DNA of 64,000 nucleotides, from positions 310,001-374,000 of the forward strand of contig NZ_CP133464.1 of assembly GCF_031191185.1 (NCBI RefSeq), in the 5' to 3' direction. This DNA comes from Prevotella nigrescens. Lineage in GTDB: Bacteria > Bacteroidota > Bacteroidia > Bacteroidales > Bacteroidaceae. Made by a program: the position numbers and the translations under genes. The notes below the pieces were generated by a model, which made no database searches, was not told where the DNA came from, and saw only the letters and a list, made by a program, of their open reading frames with translations. Position 1 is the stretch's first letter. Every line of letters starts with the position of its first letter. Of the stretch, positions 1 through 8,932 are shown piece by piece.

Positions 1-925
1 CCACCGGTTTGAAAGCTGGGTGCCGCACCATGGAGAGGTTGTACGAGTTCAATATGCCTCCGCCGCCATAGTTTTCGGTGTTCACCAATATAATAATGTG
101 TTCGTAAGGAGTACCTGCCAGCCAGTTGTGGAGGGTTTTCAGGTGCAGCGTCGTAAGGTATCTGTCGCTGTAGAAGGTATTGAAGTTGGAGTGCAAAGCC
201 GTGTTCTTCCAGATGCCCTTGCCTGGATTGGACGTGCCACTTTCTGCCGACGGCGACTTGACAGCCACCACGTTGAAGCGGTTTCGCAGCGATTTAAACG
301 GTTCGTGGGCAAACAAGGCTTCCATGGCTGTGCGGCAATCGTTTATGAAGGCGGGCATCTCGGCTTCGGTATAGCCTTCCGCCACGTAGGCAATGTGTAT
401 GCAGCGTGTGGTGTCGGCAGCCGTCTGCAATGTTGTGTAGGGTGTTACGTGCTTCTCGCCTATATGCCGTATCAGTATGTCGGTGGGCACTACGGTGTGC
501 GTAAGCGATGCCGTTGCCTGCCGGCGGTTGTCGAACAGTTCCACCGTAATGTCTACGGTATCTTTCGGGAAAGGCACCAAGAAGACGTTCTCGAACGACT
601 TCGAAGTGGTCTTGGCTTCGTCGTAGGTAAGCCATTCCTGGAAAAGTGTGGAGAAAGAGTTGCGGAAGAGAACAGCCTTCGTGCGATGGTCGCGCACCGT
701 AATTTGTCCGTTGCCTTCCACGGGTAGCTCGCTTAGCCTTTGTTTCTTGCCATACCATCGTGGAATATGGCAGAGTTCGTCTACGGCAATGGTCTGATGG
801 TTTGCGTTTCCGGCAAAATTGTAGTCTAAACGCAGCGTTGCATCTTTGAAAAAGTGCTGGAAGTCTTGCGCAAAAGCAAATGTGCCGGCGAGCAGGAAGA
901 GCAGCAGCAGATTTATTTTCCTCAT
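1..925 (-). CDS. M64 family (IgA peptidase-like) protein, N-terminal part; runs off the left edge
   Basis: Reading leftward from the ATG at 925 there is an open frame with no stop before base 1, so only about the first 308 residues are present. It starts with a signal peptide (MRKINLLLLFLLAGTFAFAQ), followed by a region resembling the N-terminal domain of M64 metallopeptidases, then the beginning of a catalytic-type domain (CIHIAYVAEGYTEAEMPAFI, then IIILVNTENYGGGG near the edge). The zinc-binding HExxH part would lie outside the window. It is probably an exported or surface peptidase. It has its own promoter (953-960) and is divergent from the oxidoreductase gene. The family call rests on recognised sequence style, not on a search. 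Confidence 0.72.
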   Translation of the reverse strand, partial: MRKINLLLLFLLAGTFAFAQDFQHFFKDATLRLDYNFAGNANHQTIAVDELCHIPRWYGKKQRLSELPVEGNGQITVRDHRTKAVLFRNSFSTLFQEWLTYDEAKTTSKSFENVFLVPFPKDTVDITVELFDNRRQATASLTHTVVPTDILIRHIGEKHVTPYTTLQTAADTTRCIHIAYVAEGYTEAEMPAFINDCRTAMEALFAHEPFKSLRNRFNVVAVKSPSAESGTSNPGKGIWKNTALHSNFNTFYSDRYLTTLHLKTLHNWLAGTPYEHIIILVNTENYGGGGILNSYNLSMVRHPAFKPV

Positions 926-952
926 GTTACAAATAGTGTTTTCGTTTGTTTG

Positions 953-960
953 CAAATTTA
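953..960 (-). promoter_or_regulatory. -7 promoter element of the M64 gene
   Basis: On the minus strand this reads TAAATTTG, matching the Bacteroidota -7 consensus TAnnTTTG, about 28 bp before the start codon at 925. Confidence 0.55.
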
Positions 961-1012
961 ATAATATTTTTCTTATTCTGCCTCCACATTATATATATTT
1001 GTTGATAATGCC

Positions 1013-1042
1013 CTTGTTATTCGGCAAAAAATTGTATTTTTG
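1013..1042 (+). promoter_or_regulatory. Promoter of the Gfo/Idh-DUF4421-DUF1460 operon
   Basis: TTG at about 1013-1015 and TATTTTTG at 1035-1042 fit the Bacteroidota -33/-7 promoter with about 19 bp between them. The ATG follows at 1060, giving a short leader. Confidence 0.55.
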
Positions 1043-1059
1043 CAGAAAAAGAAATAGCA

Positions 1060-2046
1060 ATGAAGCACATCTCTTGGGGATTTATTGGTCTGGGAGAGGC
1101 AACGGAACGCAAGTCGGGCGCTGCTTTCAATGCCGTTACCGAGTCGCATGTGGAAGCCGTATTCAGCAGGAGCGCACACGATGCCCGCACCTATGCCAAC
1201 CTGTATGGCGTGCCCCACTGGTACACCGATGCGCAATCGATGATAGAAAACCCCAATGTCAATGCCATATACATAGCCACTCCTCCCTCGGCACACGCTG
1301 CATACGCCATCATGGCAATGCGTGCGGGCAAGCCGTGCCTCATAGAAAAGCCCTTGGCATCGTCGTACGAGGACTGCGTTCGCATTAATCGTGTAGCCGA
1401 ACAAACGGGGGTTCCCTGCTTCGTAGCCTACTATCGGCGCTATCTGCCTTACTTTAGAACCGTGAGAGACATATTGAGGCACGGTGTCATCGGCAAGGTT
1501 CTCAGCATTCAGATACGCTTTGCCGTACCCGCAAACGAGCTCGACAACGATGGGAATAAGGACGACAGACCCTGGCGACTGCAGCCTCAGGAAGACGGCA
1601 GGGGCTATTTCTACAACCTTGCACCCCACCAGTTCGACCTGCTCCAGTATCTGTTCGGCATCATTGTCAAGGCACATGGCTACACGGCAAACCGTACGGG
1701 GCACTACAAAGTGGAAGATACGGTGAACGCCGTGTTTCGATTCGAGGACGGACTTTGCGGCAGTGGGTCGTGGAGTTTTGCCGCTCACGAAAGTGCAAAA
1801 GAGGACAGCATGGAGATATATGGCACGGAAGGGCGCATTGTCTTCTCGGTTTACGACTACGAACCGATTACGCTTTACACCAGCGAAGGCATGAAAAGTT
1901 TCGACATAAAGAACCCGCACTATGTGCAGGAACCACTTATCAGAGCTGTGGTACAAGACCTTCAGGGATATGGAAAATGCGAAATAAACAGTGTAGAGGC
2001 TACGCCTACCAACTGGGTAATGGACAGAATATTAGGCAAATACTAA
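1060..2046 (+). CDS. Gfo/Idh/MocA family NAD(P)-dependent oxidoreductase
   Basis: The 328-residue protein has the two-domain plan of the family. An N-terminal Rossmann fold begins GFIGLGEATE (residues 7-16), a variant of the GxGxxG nucleotide loop, and the EKP motif with the conserved Lys lies at 96-98. The C-terminal alpha/beta domain would bind the substrate. Members oxidise or reduce sugars, inositols and related polyols in the cytosol; the substrate here cannot be read from sequence. It is the first gene of a short plus-strand operon, with its stop 4 bp before the DUF4421 gene. The start at 1060 is supported by the promoter at 1035-1042 and by the nucleotide loop starting at once. Confidence 0.9.
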   Translation: MKHISWGFIGLGEATERKSGAAFNAVTESHVEAVFSRSAHDARTYANLYGVPHWYTDAQSMIENPNVNAIYIATPPSAHAAYAIMAMRAGKPCLIEKPLASSYEDCVRINRVAEQTGVPCFVAYYRRYLPYFRTVRDILRHGVIGKVLSIQIRFAVPANELDNDGNKDDRPWRLQPQEDGRGYFYNLAPHQFDLLQYLFGIIVKAHGYTANRTGHYKVEDTVNAVFRFEDGLCGSGSWSFAAHESAKEDSMEIYGTEGRIVFSVYDYEPITLYTSEGMKSFDIKNPHYVQEPLIRAVVQDLQGYGKCEINSVEATPTNWVMDRILGKY

Positions 2047-2050
2047 CATA

Positions 2051-3220
2051 ATGGTCGGCAAGAACATTACCGTCTGCTTGCTTTTGCTGATTTTTGCAAT
2101 CGCAATGAAAGCCGAAGACAGCAAGGAAACGACACACAAGGGGATAACAAGACAATGCCCGGACAGCGTGATATGGCAGCGTCCGGACACGGGCAGGCAT
2201 ACACGCAAACACAAACCGGACCGCCCCGGGAAGTCTCTGAATGTGGTTGGTGGAATTGACACTACCTATATAGAACTGCAAAAATATAACTTTACCGTGA
2301 TGGCACAGAACACAAACAACTTTGAAATGTATGCTCTGAGCAGCCGGGAAAGTCACCGTCTGACACTCGCACCCGAACCAACAGTGCGCATCGGACCCTA
2401 TGCCGGGTGGCGATGGATATTTCTTGGATATACCATCGACATTAAAAACCCTTTCTTTAACGGAGCGAAACAAAAACGGAAAGAGTTCGATTTGAGTTTG
2501 TATAGCGCAAAAATAGGTATCGATTTATACTATCGGAAGACGGGAAAAGACTTTAAGATACGCAGCTTGTCGATGGGTGGGAAAATAGATACGCACCCTA
2601 TGGAAGGCATGGAGTTCGACGGTGTGGAGACAACCGTAAAGGGCTTCAATGTCTATTACATATTCAATCATCAGCATTTCTCCTATCCTGCCGCCTTCAG
2701 CCAGAGCACAATACAACGCAAATCGGCTGGAAGTCCGCTCATTGGCATAGGTTATACGAAACACACGCTGCGCATTGACTGGCCCGAATTTTACAGATTA
2801 GCCTACAAATACCTAAAAATGAAGGGACGATACGAAGACGTTGAGCAGTCGTTAGAACGCGAGGAACTGCGCTACACCAACTTTACCGTAAGTGGCGGAT
2901 ATGCTTACAACTACGTGTTTGCACGCAACTGGCTGCTGGCAGGGTCGGCAATGCTGGGCCTGGCATACAAACACAATGGGGGAAAGATAGTGGAAGAGAA
3001 CTCGTCGAAGTTCCGAATAATAACTCACAACATCGATCTCGATGGCATAGCACGCTTCGGAGTGGTATGGAACAACATGAAATGGTATGCCGGGTCAAGC
3101 ATTATTTTACACGCATTCAACTACCATCGCAACGGACTTTCTACCACAAACCTGTTCGGAAACATGAATATCTACGTGGGAATGAACTTTGGCAGACGTG
3201 GGAAATCTAAGAAAATATAA
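2051..3220 (+). CDS. DUF4421 family outer-envelope protein
   Basis: 389 residues with an N-terminal hydrophobic signal segment (VCLLLLIFAIAMKA, about residues 8-21). The body is rich in aromatic residues alternating with polar ones and in glycine-aromatic turns (GPYAGWRWIFLGYT, GYAYNYVFARNWLLAG), and the end reads IYVGMNFGRRGK. This pattern fits a small outer-membrane beta-barrel, and the sequence resembles the DUF4421 family of Bacteroidota. Function is unknown. It follows the oxidoreductase by 4 bp and precedes the DUF1460 gene by 18 bp, so all three are probably co-transcribed. Location in the outer membrane is inferred. Confidence 0.75.
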   Translation: MVGKNITVCLLLLIFAIAMKAEDSKETTHKGITRQCPDSVIWQRPDTGRHTRKHKPDRPGKSLNVVGGIDTTYIELQKYNFTVMAQNTNNFEMYALSSRESHRLTLAPEPTVRIGPYAGWRWIFLGYTIDIKNPFFNGAKQKRKEFDLSLYSAKIGIDLYYRKTGKDFKIRSLSMGGKIDTHPMEGMEFDGVETTVKGFNVYYIFNHQHFSYPAAFSQSTIQRKSAGSPLIGIGYTKHTLRIDWPEFYRLAYKYLKMKGRYEDVEQSLEREELRYTNFTVSGGYAYNYVFARNWLLAGSAMLGLAYKHNGGKIVEENSSKFRIITHNIDLDGIARFGVVWNNMKWYAGSSIILHAFNYHRNGLSTTNLFGNMNIYVGMNFGRRGKSKKI

Positions 3221-3238
3221 ACTTAAAACCGCGACAGA

Positions 3239-4186
3239 ATGAAGACTTTAAGGTTCGTTTTCCTGCTTGCAATGCCCATCTTGCTTTGGGCAGGCAGTGC
3301 CACAACTTCGCAAGATATGGGCTTTCGGCACATGGTTGTTCCCCGACAGCAAGCCAGACCGAGAGCAGCGGGGGTTGCATCTGCCGATTCCGAACGGGTA
3401 GAGCGGCTACTTTCGTCTTTAATTCCGCTCCGTTCAAAACTCTCGAAAGAGGACTTGACGCTAAAGGTGGCACGCTTTTTTGTAGGGGTCCCCTACGTTG
3501 CACACACATTGGATCGCAACAACGAGGAAACACTCGTAGTGAATATGCGTGGCATGGACTGCACTACTTATCTTGAGAACGTTATTGCTGTGCTGCTCTG
3601 CATCGATAAGAAACAAACCAGTTTCGGCTATTTTAAGCAAATGTTGCAGTACATTCGCTACCGACAAGGACGCCTTTCTTACGAAAACAGACTGCATTAC
3701 TACCAGTGGTGGATAGTTGATAACCAGCAGAAAGGTTTCATCAGGCAGATAGAAGGACCTAATCCACCTTTCACTGCCACGCAAACGCTGAAGATAAACT
3801 ACATGAGCGAGAATTATAACAGCTACGACATGCTGCGCAACAGACCCGAACGGGTTGCCGCCTTAAAGAAAATGGAGGACCGAACGAATGGTATAAAGGT
3901 ACGATACATACCTAAAAACTTGCTAAACAACGCGGCATTGCTGCGCAAGGTGGTGCGCAACGGCGACATTATAGCCATTACGACACGCAAACGCAACCTC
4001 GACACAACGCATTTAGGCTTTGCAGTATGGCACGACGATGGACTTCACATGATTAACGCATCGAGTTTGAAACGCAACGGCAGACAAGTGATAGAACCAA
4101 AACAGACACTTTACCAGTATTTGATGCAACAGCCAAACAGCACCGGCATTCGTTTGGCACGACTTGTGTTACCCAATCTGAGATAG
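3239..4186 (+). CDS. DUF1460 family N-acetylmuramoyl-L-alanine amidase-like protein
   Basis: 315 residues with an N-terminal signal peptide (LRFVFLLAMPILLWAG). The motif GMDCTTYLENVIAVLL places a candidate nucleophilic Cys at residue 108. A downstream segment DTTHLGFAVWHDDGLHMINA supplies candidate catalytic His residues. This Cys-then-His arrangement is that of the DUF1460 group, an NlpC/P60-like fold acting on peptidoglycan as an amidase. It would act in the periplasm on cell wall fragments. It is the last gene of the operon starting at 1060. Spacing to the DUF4421 gene is short, which suggests linked envelope roles, but no direct partner can be named. Confidence 0.85.
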   Translation: MKTLRFVFLLAMPILLWAGSATTSQDMGFRHMVVPRQQARPRAAGVASADSERVERLLSSLIPLRSKLSKEDLTLKVARFFVGVPYVAHTLDRNNEETLVVNMRGMDCTTYLENVIAVLLCIDKKQTSFGYFKQMLQYIRYRQGRLSYENRLHYYQWWIVDNQQKGFIRQIEGPNPPFTATQTLKINYMSENYNSYDMLRNRPERVAALKKMEDRTNGIKVRYIPKNLLNNAALLRKVVRNGDIIAITTRKRNLDTTHLGFAVWHDDGLHMINASSLKRNGRQVIEPKQTLYQYLMQQPNSTGIRLARLVLPNLR

Positions 4187-4269
4187 ATATAATAGTCAAT
4201 CTTTGTTAATTCTTCCTAATTCGTTCCCCACGACATACCAAAACAGCACCTTAATAGAAAGAAAAAGCG

Positions 4270-4277
4270 TACCTTTG
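4270..4277 (+). promoter_or_regulatory. -7 promoter element for rplU-rpmA
   Basis: TACCTTTG followed by C is a good Bacteroidota -7 box. The rplU ATG lies at 4362, leaving a leader of about 80 nt with a short possible stem (GATAG near 4314 with CTATC near 4332). Whether the leader regulates L21 is unknown. Confidence 0.6.
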
Positions 4278-4361
4278 CACAGTTTTTATGCCGTTTAGGC
4301 TCGGGTAAGTGCGAGATAGATGCCTCGCCGCCTATCGGTCAAACCGTTTACATTAAATAAT

Positions 4362-4679
4362 ATGTACGCAATTGTAGAGATCAACGGTCAGCAGTTTAAG
4401 GTTGAAGAAGGCAAGAAACTCTTCGTCAATCATATCAAAGACGCTGAAGAAGGAAAGACCGTTGAGTTTGACAAAGTTCTGCTTTTAGACAACGACGGAA
4501 CTGTAACAGTGGGTGCACCAACCATAAATGGTGCGAAAGTAGTGGCAGAAGTGTTGAACCCTTTGGTAAAAGGAGACAAGATTATCGTCTTCAAGATGAA
4601 GCGCCGCAAGGACTATCGCAAGAAGAATGGACATCGTTCGCACTTCACACAGGTAGAGATTAAAACAATTAACGCTTAA
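4362..4679 (+). CDS. rplU: Large ribosomal subunit protein bL21
   Basis: The 105-residue product starts [19 protein letters not shown], the conserved N-terminus of bL21, and ends with the basic RNA-binding segment [20 protein letters not shown]. It binds 23S rRNA and contacts L20 in the large subunit. A longer in-frame start at 4320 exists, but its extra residues ([13 protein letters not shown]) are not part of the family and 4362 gives the usual length. rpmA follows 17 bp later, the near-universal bacterial pairing. Confidence 0.97.
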   Translation: MYAIVEINGQQFKVEEGKKLFVNHIKDAEEGKTVEFDKVLLLDNDGTVTVGAPTINGAKVVAEVLNPLVKGDKIIVFKMKRRKDYRKKNGHRSHFTQVEIKTINA

Positions 4680-4696
4680 ATTTAGGAGGACAAAGA

Positions 4697-4987
4697 ATGG
4701 CTCATAAGAAAGGTGTCGGTAGTTCTAAGAACGGACGCGAATCACATTCAAAGCGTTTAGGTGTTAAAATCGGAGGTGGACAGAAGATTATTGCAGGCAA
4801 CATCATAGTACGCCAGCGTGGTAACAGACACTATCCGGGAGAGAACGTAGCACAGGGTAAGGACGATACACTGTATGCCCTTGCAGATGGTATTGTCTAT
4901 TTCCACAGGGGAAAGTACAACAAGAGCAAGGTCTCTGTACTCTCTGAAGAGGCTTACGCTGCTAAAACAAAAACACCGGAAGCGTAA
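4697..4987 (+). CDS. rpmA: Large ribosomal subunit protein bL27
   Basis: The 96-residue protein starts [20 protein letters not shown], the classic bL27 N-terminus that reaches toward the peptidyl transferase centre. There is no cleavable N-terminal extension of the Firmicutes type. An AGGAGGA ribosome-binding site lies at 4684-4690, unusually strong for this phylum. It is co-transcribed with rplU and followed by a hairpin at 5026-5052. Confidence 0.97.
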   Translation: MAHKKGVGSSKNGRESHSKRLGVKIGGGQKIIAGNIIVRQRGNRHYPGENVAQGKDDTLYALADGIVYFHRGKYNKSKVSVLSEEAYAAKTKTPEA

Positions 4988-5025
4988 AGCGAAACAAACA
5001 AAACTATTCCAAACAAACAACATAG

Positions 5026-5052
5026 TCCCGAATTTCCAATGGAAGTTCGGGA
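5026..5052 (+). terminator. Hairpin terminator after rpmA
   Basis: TCCCGAA/TTCGGGA arms with an inner TTCC/GGAA extension form a strong stem with a three-base loop, followed by TTT. It sits between rpmA (+) and the convergent permease gene (-). Confidence 0.65.
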
Positions 5053-5113
5053 TTTATGCGTCATAAAAGTATGGTTCGCTTGTCTTAAAGATTAGAGTTG
5101 TATGCGTAAAAAC

Positions 5114-6439
5114 CTATGTATTGGCATTCTCCGTTGCACTGTTTTCTGCCAGATTATCTGCCCCGACATTTGCTTTTCTTGCCGTTCTTGTCTTCTCTAT
5201 CTTATCTTTCATTCTTTTAATATAGGCAATGGCGTGTTTCCGTGCACTGATAATTTGATAGCGATAAACCAGACAGGTTATGAAGAAATAGACGATGGCT
5301 TGTGTCCAAAGGGCAAAAATCTCGGTGCGAATGTCGTCTAACGTGCCTGCCATAGACGACAAACTGAGGAAGCCACGCACGCCAAAGGTCGACGGAATGA
5401 GCCATGCTATGCTCTCCCACATGTCAGGAATGTTAGTGCGAGGCCAGCTGACACCTGTTAAGAACAGGCAAGGAACAGAAGTAAACACCACAAGCAACAT
5501 TACGTTTTCGCGGTGTCGGACAAGGCACGAAAGTGTCATTCCGAAGAAAATTACCGCTAAAAGATAAGGCACGAGCAGACAAATAAGGTCGGTTGGGCGT
5601 GCCAACATCGTGAAATGGAAGAAGTGTGGCACGGCTAAAGTGATGTAGGCAGAAACCACACAGTATATCATGAAGTAGCAAAGCGATTTGCCCAGCACTA
5701 TTTTAAGTATGCCGTTGTGGTGTTTGCTGATAGGAACAAGGTCTTGATAGCGGTTGTTCTCGCGTGCCGTACCTGCCGAAAGACCAATGCCGAGCAGCAG
5801 CGTTTGTTGCAAAATAAGTATTAATACGCCTGGCAGAATGGCGTTTCCGTACCCCCCAGTAACGTTAAACAGTGGTTCTTCAGACACCTCCAAGGGTTGC
5901 GTTTGCACCTGTTCGTCTCGCACCGTAATGTTTCCTGGCATATCTTTCAGTCGTTCTTTCCCCATATCGAGCGCCACAGTCTGAGACGTTTGGTATATTG
6001 CTTTGTAGGCAAGCATAAGGCTCATGTCGCAATAAATGCTGACATGGGCTTGCTGTCCACGGTAAAATGCCTGCTCAAAGTCTTGCGGAAAGTATATAAT
6101 ACCATTCGCATTTTGTTGTGCCACAATGTTTTTTGCCTCGGGTAAACTGTTACAATAGCAGGCAACTTCTACATCGGGTGAGGCATTGAACATACGAATG
6201 AACTGGCGCGAAGTAGCCGTATGCGACTGATCCACCACCACTACGGGCACATTGCGTACCACTTCGTTGTTGTAAATCCACGAATAAAGCAGCGGATAGA
6301 ACAGTGGAACAAGTATAAAGAATATGAGAACACCCTCGTCTTTAATGGTATTCTTCATCTCTATCCACCAGATATAGCAGATAGAAACAATCAAATTGCT
6401 GTTGGCATTTGTACGCCTGCTGTTTGTATTCTTCTCCAT
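5114..6439 (-). CDS. ABC-2 type transporter permease (YhgE/Pip-like), second of two
   Basis: 441 residues with an N-terminal membrane segment (EGVLIFFILVPLFYPLLYSW, about 35-54), a large extracytoplasmic domain (about 60-215) with VPVVVVDQSHTATSRQFIRM, then about five more membrane helices in the C-terminal half. This is the ABC-2 membrane domain plan used by drug- or lipid-exporting permeases such as YbhS/YbhR. It is the last gene of the leftward operon tolC-like / hlyD-like / permease / permease. No ATPase gene is present in the operon. The C-terminal tail after residue 415 is short and charged. The substrate is unknown. Confidence 0.85.
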   Translation of the reverse strand: MEKNTNSRRTNANSNLIVSICYIWWIEMKNTIKDEGVLIFFILVPLFYPLLYSWIYNNEVVRNVPVVVVDQSHTATSRQFIRMFNASPDVEVACYCNSLPEAKNIVAQQNANGIIYFPQDFEQAFYRGQQAHVSIYCDMSLMLAYKAIYQTSQTVALDMGKERLKDMPGNITVRDEQVQTQPLEVSEEPLFNVTGGYGNAILPGVLILILQQTLLLGIGLSAGTARENNRYQDLVPISKHHNGILKIVLGKSLCYFMIYCVVSAYITLAVPHFFHFTMLARPTDLICLLVPYLLAVIFFGMTLSCLVRHRENVMLLVVFTSVPCLFLTGVSWPRTNIPDMWESIAWLIPSTFGVRGFLSLSSMAGTLDDIRTEIFALWTQAIVYFFITCLVYRYQIISARKHAIAYIKRMKDKIEKTRTARKANVGADNLAENSATENANT

Positions 6440-6559
6440 AAGCCCATTCTTGTTCCTCGCTTTTGCAAAAGGAAATCAGCTTTTTCGTAGAGCTTTTATT
6501 TATCTATTTTCTGTTTATTTTGGTTATGAGGAACGTGATAAGTTACGTCCCTGCATGCG

Positions 6560-7723
6560 CTAAGGTATGTAAACATACTCTAACATGGCTCGCCTTATGT
6601 TGCGTGCCGAAAGCAATGGCAGAGCCGCGAAAGCCACAAGAGCCACCACATGCGGCCATGCGTCGATGAGAGGATAGCCGTTGAAGATGGTCATTTGGTA
6701 CACCATATAATAATGTCGGAGGGGTATGAGCTGGGCTAAACCTATGATTGGCGAATCCATGGCGAACAAAGGAAAGGTTGCTCCGCACGCCGAGAACCCC
6801 ACAACTGCCCACAACGAGCAGACACTCATGGACATACGAAGCGACGGCATCAGTCCGAAAACGAACACGCCGAAGCCTTGTGCTGCCGATACGGTGAGCA
6901 AAGCCAGCAGCAACATCTTGGAAATACCGCCGGGGTGGGGGAAGTTAAGATGACCGTAGACATACCATTCGTAACCCAAGAACAGGGTGAAGAAAACCAA
7001 GAACTGTGGCAGCAGTTTGCCCGAAAGTGCCACGACAATGTTCTTTCCAGCCATCTGCATCCATTCTTTCGACCGTCCGAACTTCAGTTCAGTGCCTATA
7101 GAGTACACCGTGATAAGCAACATGAACAGCATTAACACGCCCGGCACCATGATGGTAGAAAGGTAAATGTTGTAGCTCAGCCACGGATTGCCAATGGTAT
7201 GCACGTCGAGCGCAATGGGCTGAAGGGCGGTTTTAATTTCACGTTCGGTCTTTCCGAGCATCTGGAGCTTGGCTGAACCAATGGCAGCCGAGCCGAGTGT
7301 GGTAATGGTCTTAAGGTCCTTGAAGAGCAACGCCCCTGCTACCAGCGTTACATTACTATAATAAAACGACACTTTAGGCTGCCTTCCGCTAATCAGCTTG
7401 GCAGTTGTTCCCTCCGGAATGTATAGGTATGCGTAGATTTTTCCTTGCTGAACGGCACGTCGTGCTTCGGTTACGTTCGTGTAATGGGCTACCACTTTTG
7501 CACTCTGGAAGGCATCTAACTTGCGTATTAGTGCACGTGTTACGGCAGAATTGTCGTTGTCTACCACTCCGCAAGGCATGTTTTCGGGCTGTCCGCTGCT
7601 CATCAGTGATGTGAAAAAGATAAGAATGATAATCGGGAAAACTACCATACAGAACAGGTAGATAGGTGTATGTAGCATCTGTTCTACCTCTCTTGCCGCT
7701 ATTTTAATGATGCGTCGGAACAC
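6560..7723 (-). CDS. ABC-2 type transporter permease, first of two
   Basis: 387 residues, paralogous in layout to the downstream permease. It has an N-terminal helix (PIYLFCMVVFPIIILIFFTS, about 20-39), an extracytoplasmic domain (about 45-175, with MPCGVVDNDNSAVTRALIRK), then about five membrane helices. Two different half-permeases following an HlyD-type adaptor and a TolC-type channel resemble the YbhGFSR/YhiI class of tripartite exporters. The gap to the next permease is 120 bp, larger than elsewhere in the operon. No nucleotide-binding domain is fused to it. Confidence 0.86.
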   Translation of the reverse strand: MFRRIIKIAAREVEQMLHTPIYLFCMVVFPIIILIFFTSLMSSGQPENMPCGVVDNDNSAVTRALIRKLDAFQSAKVVAHYTNVTEARRAVQQGKIYAYLYIPEGTTAKLISGRQPKVSFYYSNVTLVAGALLFKDLKTITTLGSAAIGSAKLQMLGKTEREIKTALQPIALDVHTIGNPWLSYNIYLSTIMVPGVLMLFMLLITVYSIGTELKFGRSKEWMQMAGKNIVVALSGKLLPQFLVFFTLFLGYEWYVYGHLNFPHPGGISKMLLLALLTVSAAQGFGVFVFGLMPSLRMSMSVCSLWAVVGFSACGATFPLFAMDSPIIGLAQLIPLRHYYMVYQMTIFNGYPLIDAWPHVVALVAFAALPLLSARNIRRAMLEYVYIP

Positions 7724-7833
7724 GATTAGAACCGTTTATTTGTTTTGCTTTCTGTTTTTATTCAATTCAATGGCAATCTGTTTGCAACCCAAATATAGTG
7801 TTGCAGGATTGCCTTTTCCATTACGTCAAGGTA

Positions 7834-8820
7834 TCATTTCTTCAATATAACCGACATTCCGGGGCGCAGTCCATCTATTTTCGTAATGGGTCTGGCTTTC
7901 ACCTCAAACGTTTTCAAGTCGTATTGTCCGGTTGCTTTCGTTGCTTTCCATACGGCATAAGTGCCCTGATTCTTAATGGACGTAACCTGCAAGTCTATGT
8001 TTTTGTTAAACGCAGGCACGAAGCCCCTCAGTTTTGTGCCCACTTTCATACCGTTTAACTGGTCTTCCCGTATGTTGAAGGTAGTCCACACGTCGTTCAT
8101 CATGGATATGCTCATAATCGGACTGCCCAATCCTACAAGCTCGCCCACCTTCGGATAGATGGTGGAAACCTCTCCATCGGCAGTTGCGCGCTGCACTGTT
8201 TCCTTCAAAAAAGACTTTACCACGTCTACGGCAGAGCGTGCTGCCTGAGCCTGTTTCTTTGCTGCTCGCTTGGTTTCTTCACGTCTTCCGCTCTTCGCAA
8301 GGTCGTATTGAGCACGTGCAACATCTACTGCCGACAGCGTAGTCTTGTATGCTGCCTCGGCTTCGTCGCGTTTTTGAGCCGAAATAACCCCCTCGTTGAA
8401 AAGTCGAAGCAGTCGTCCGTAAGTCTTTCCAGCTATGTCGTTGGCGGTAATAGCCTGCTGATAAACATTGTAGGCAGCTGTAATAAGTTCTTGCCGGTTG
8501 GGTTCTTCCGTCAAATCGCTAAGGGCTTCGGTTGCTCCGGCGGCTGCATTGGCAACCTTTTCTTGCGCATTCATTTCTGGAATAGCCAGTACAGCCAGCA
8601 CATCGCCCTTGTGTACGTAGTCGCCTTCCTTTACTTTGATTTCTGTAATGCGTCCCGGCAGTTTGCAAGCTACACGATATTCGCTGACTTCAACCTCGCC
8701 CTGAATAACCTCTTCGTCCTTTCCTAACGTGAAATAACCTATTACTGCCACGAGTACAACCACGGTAACAAAACCGAGAATGGCTAAAAGTATGTTGTTA
8801 TGTTGCGATTTTGCTGACAT
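7834..8820 (-). CDS. HlyD/EmrA-type periplasmic adaptor (membrane fusion protein)
   Basis: 328 residues with one N-terminal membrane anchor (ILLAILGFVTVVVLVAVIGYF, about 10-30). A lipoyl/biotin-like domain is split around a helical hairpin (VACKLPGRITEIKVKEGDYV, about 50-70), a coiled-coil stretch spans about 80-210, and a beta-barrel region lies toward the end (RPITKIDGLRPGMSVILKK). It would bridge the inner-membrane permeases to the TolC-like channel encoded immediately upstream. The order matches tripartite efflux operons. Confidence 0.9.
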   Translation of the reverse strand: MSAKSQHNNILLAILGFVTVVVLVAVIGYFTLGKDEEVIQGEVEVSEYRVACKLPGRITEIKVKEGDYVHKGDVLAVLAIPEMNAQEKVANAAAGATEALSDLTEEPNRQELITAAYNVYQQAITANDIAGKTYGRLLRLFNEGVISAQKRDEAEAAYKTTLSAVDVARAQYDLAKSGRREETKRAAKKQAQAARSAVDVVKSFLKETVQRATADGEVSTIYPKVGELVGLGSPIMSISMMNDVWTTFNIREDQLNGMKVGTKLRGFVPAFNKNIDLQVTSIKNQGTYAVWKATKATGQYDLKTFEVKARPITKIDGLRPGMSVILKK

Positions 8821-8932
8821 AATGAAAGTCTTTTATTTTGTTTGTTTTGTTTCTATTGCAATTCTATATGAATGTGTCGGAGTATGCAAGACGGTATTTT
8901 TGTATGACATTTGTTGCTGTTTGCAAATGCGT

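Noticed and set aside
20-727. Plus-strand open frame of 235 codons at the left edge
   Set aside because: It lies opposite a well-formed minus-strand frame with signal peptide and M64-like sequence; its own product has no family features.
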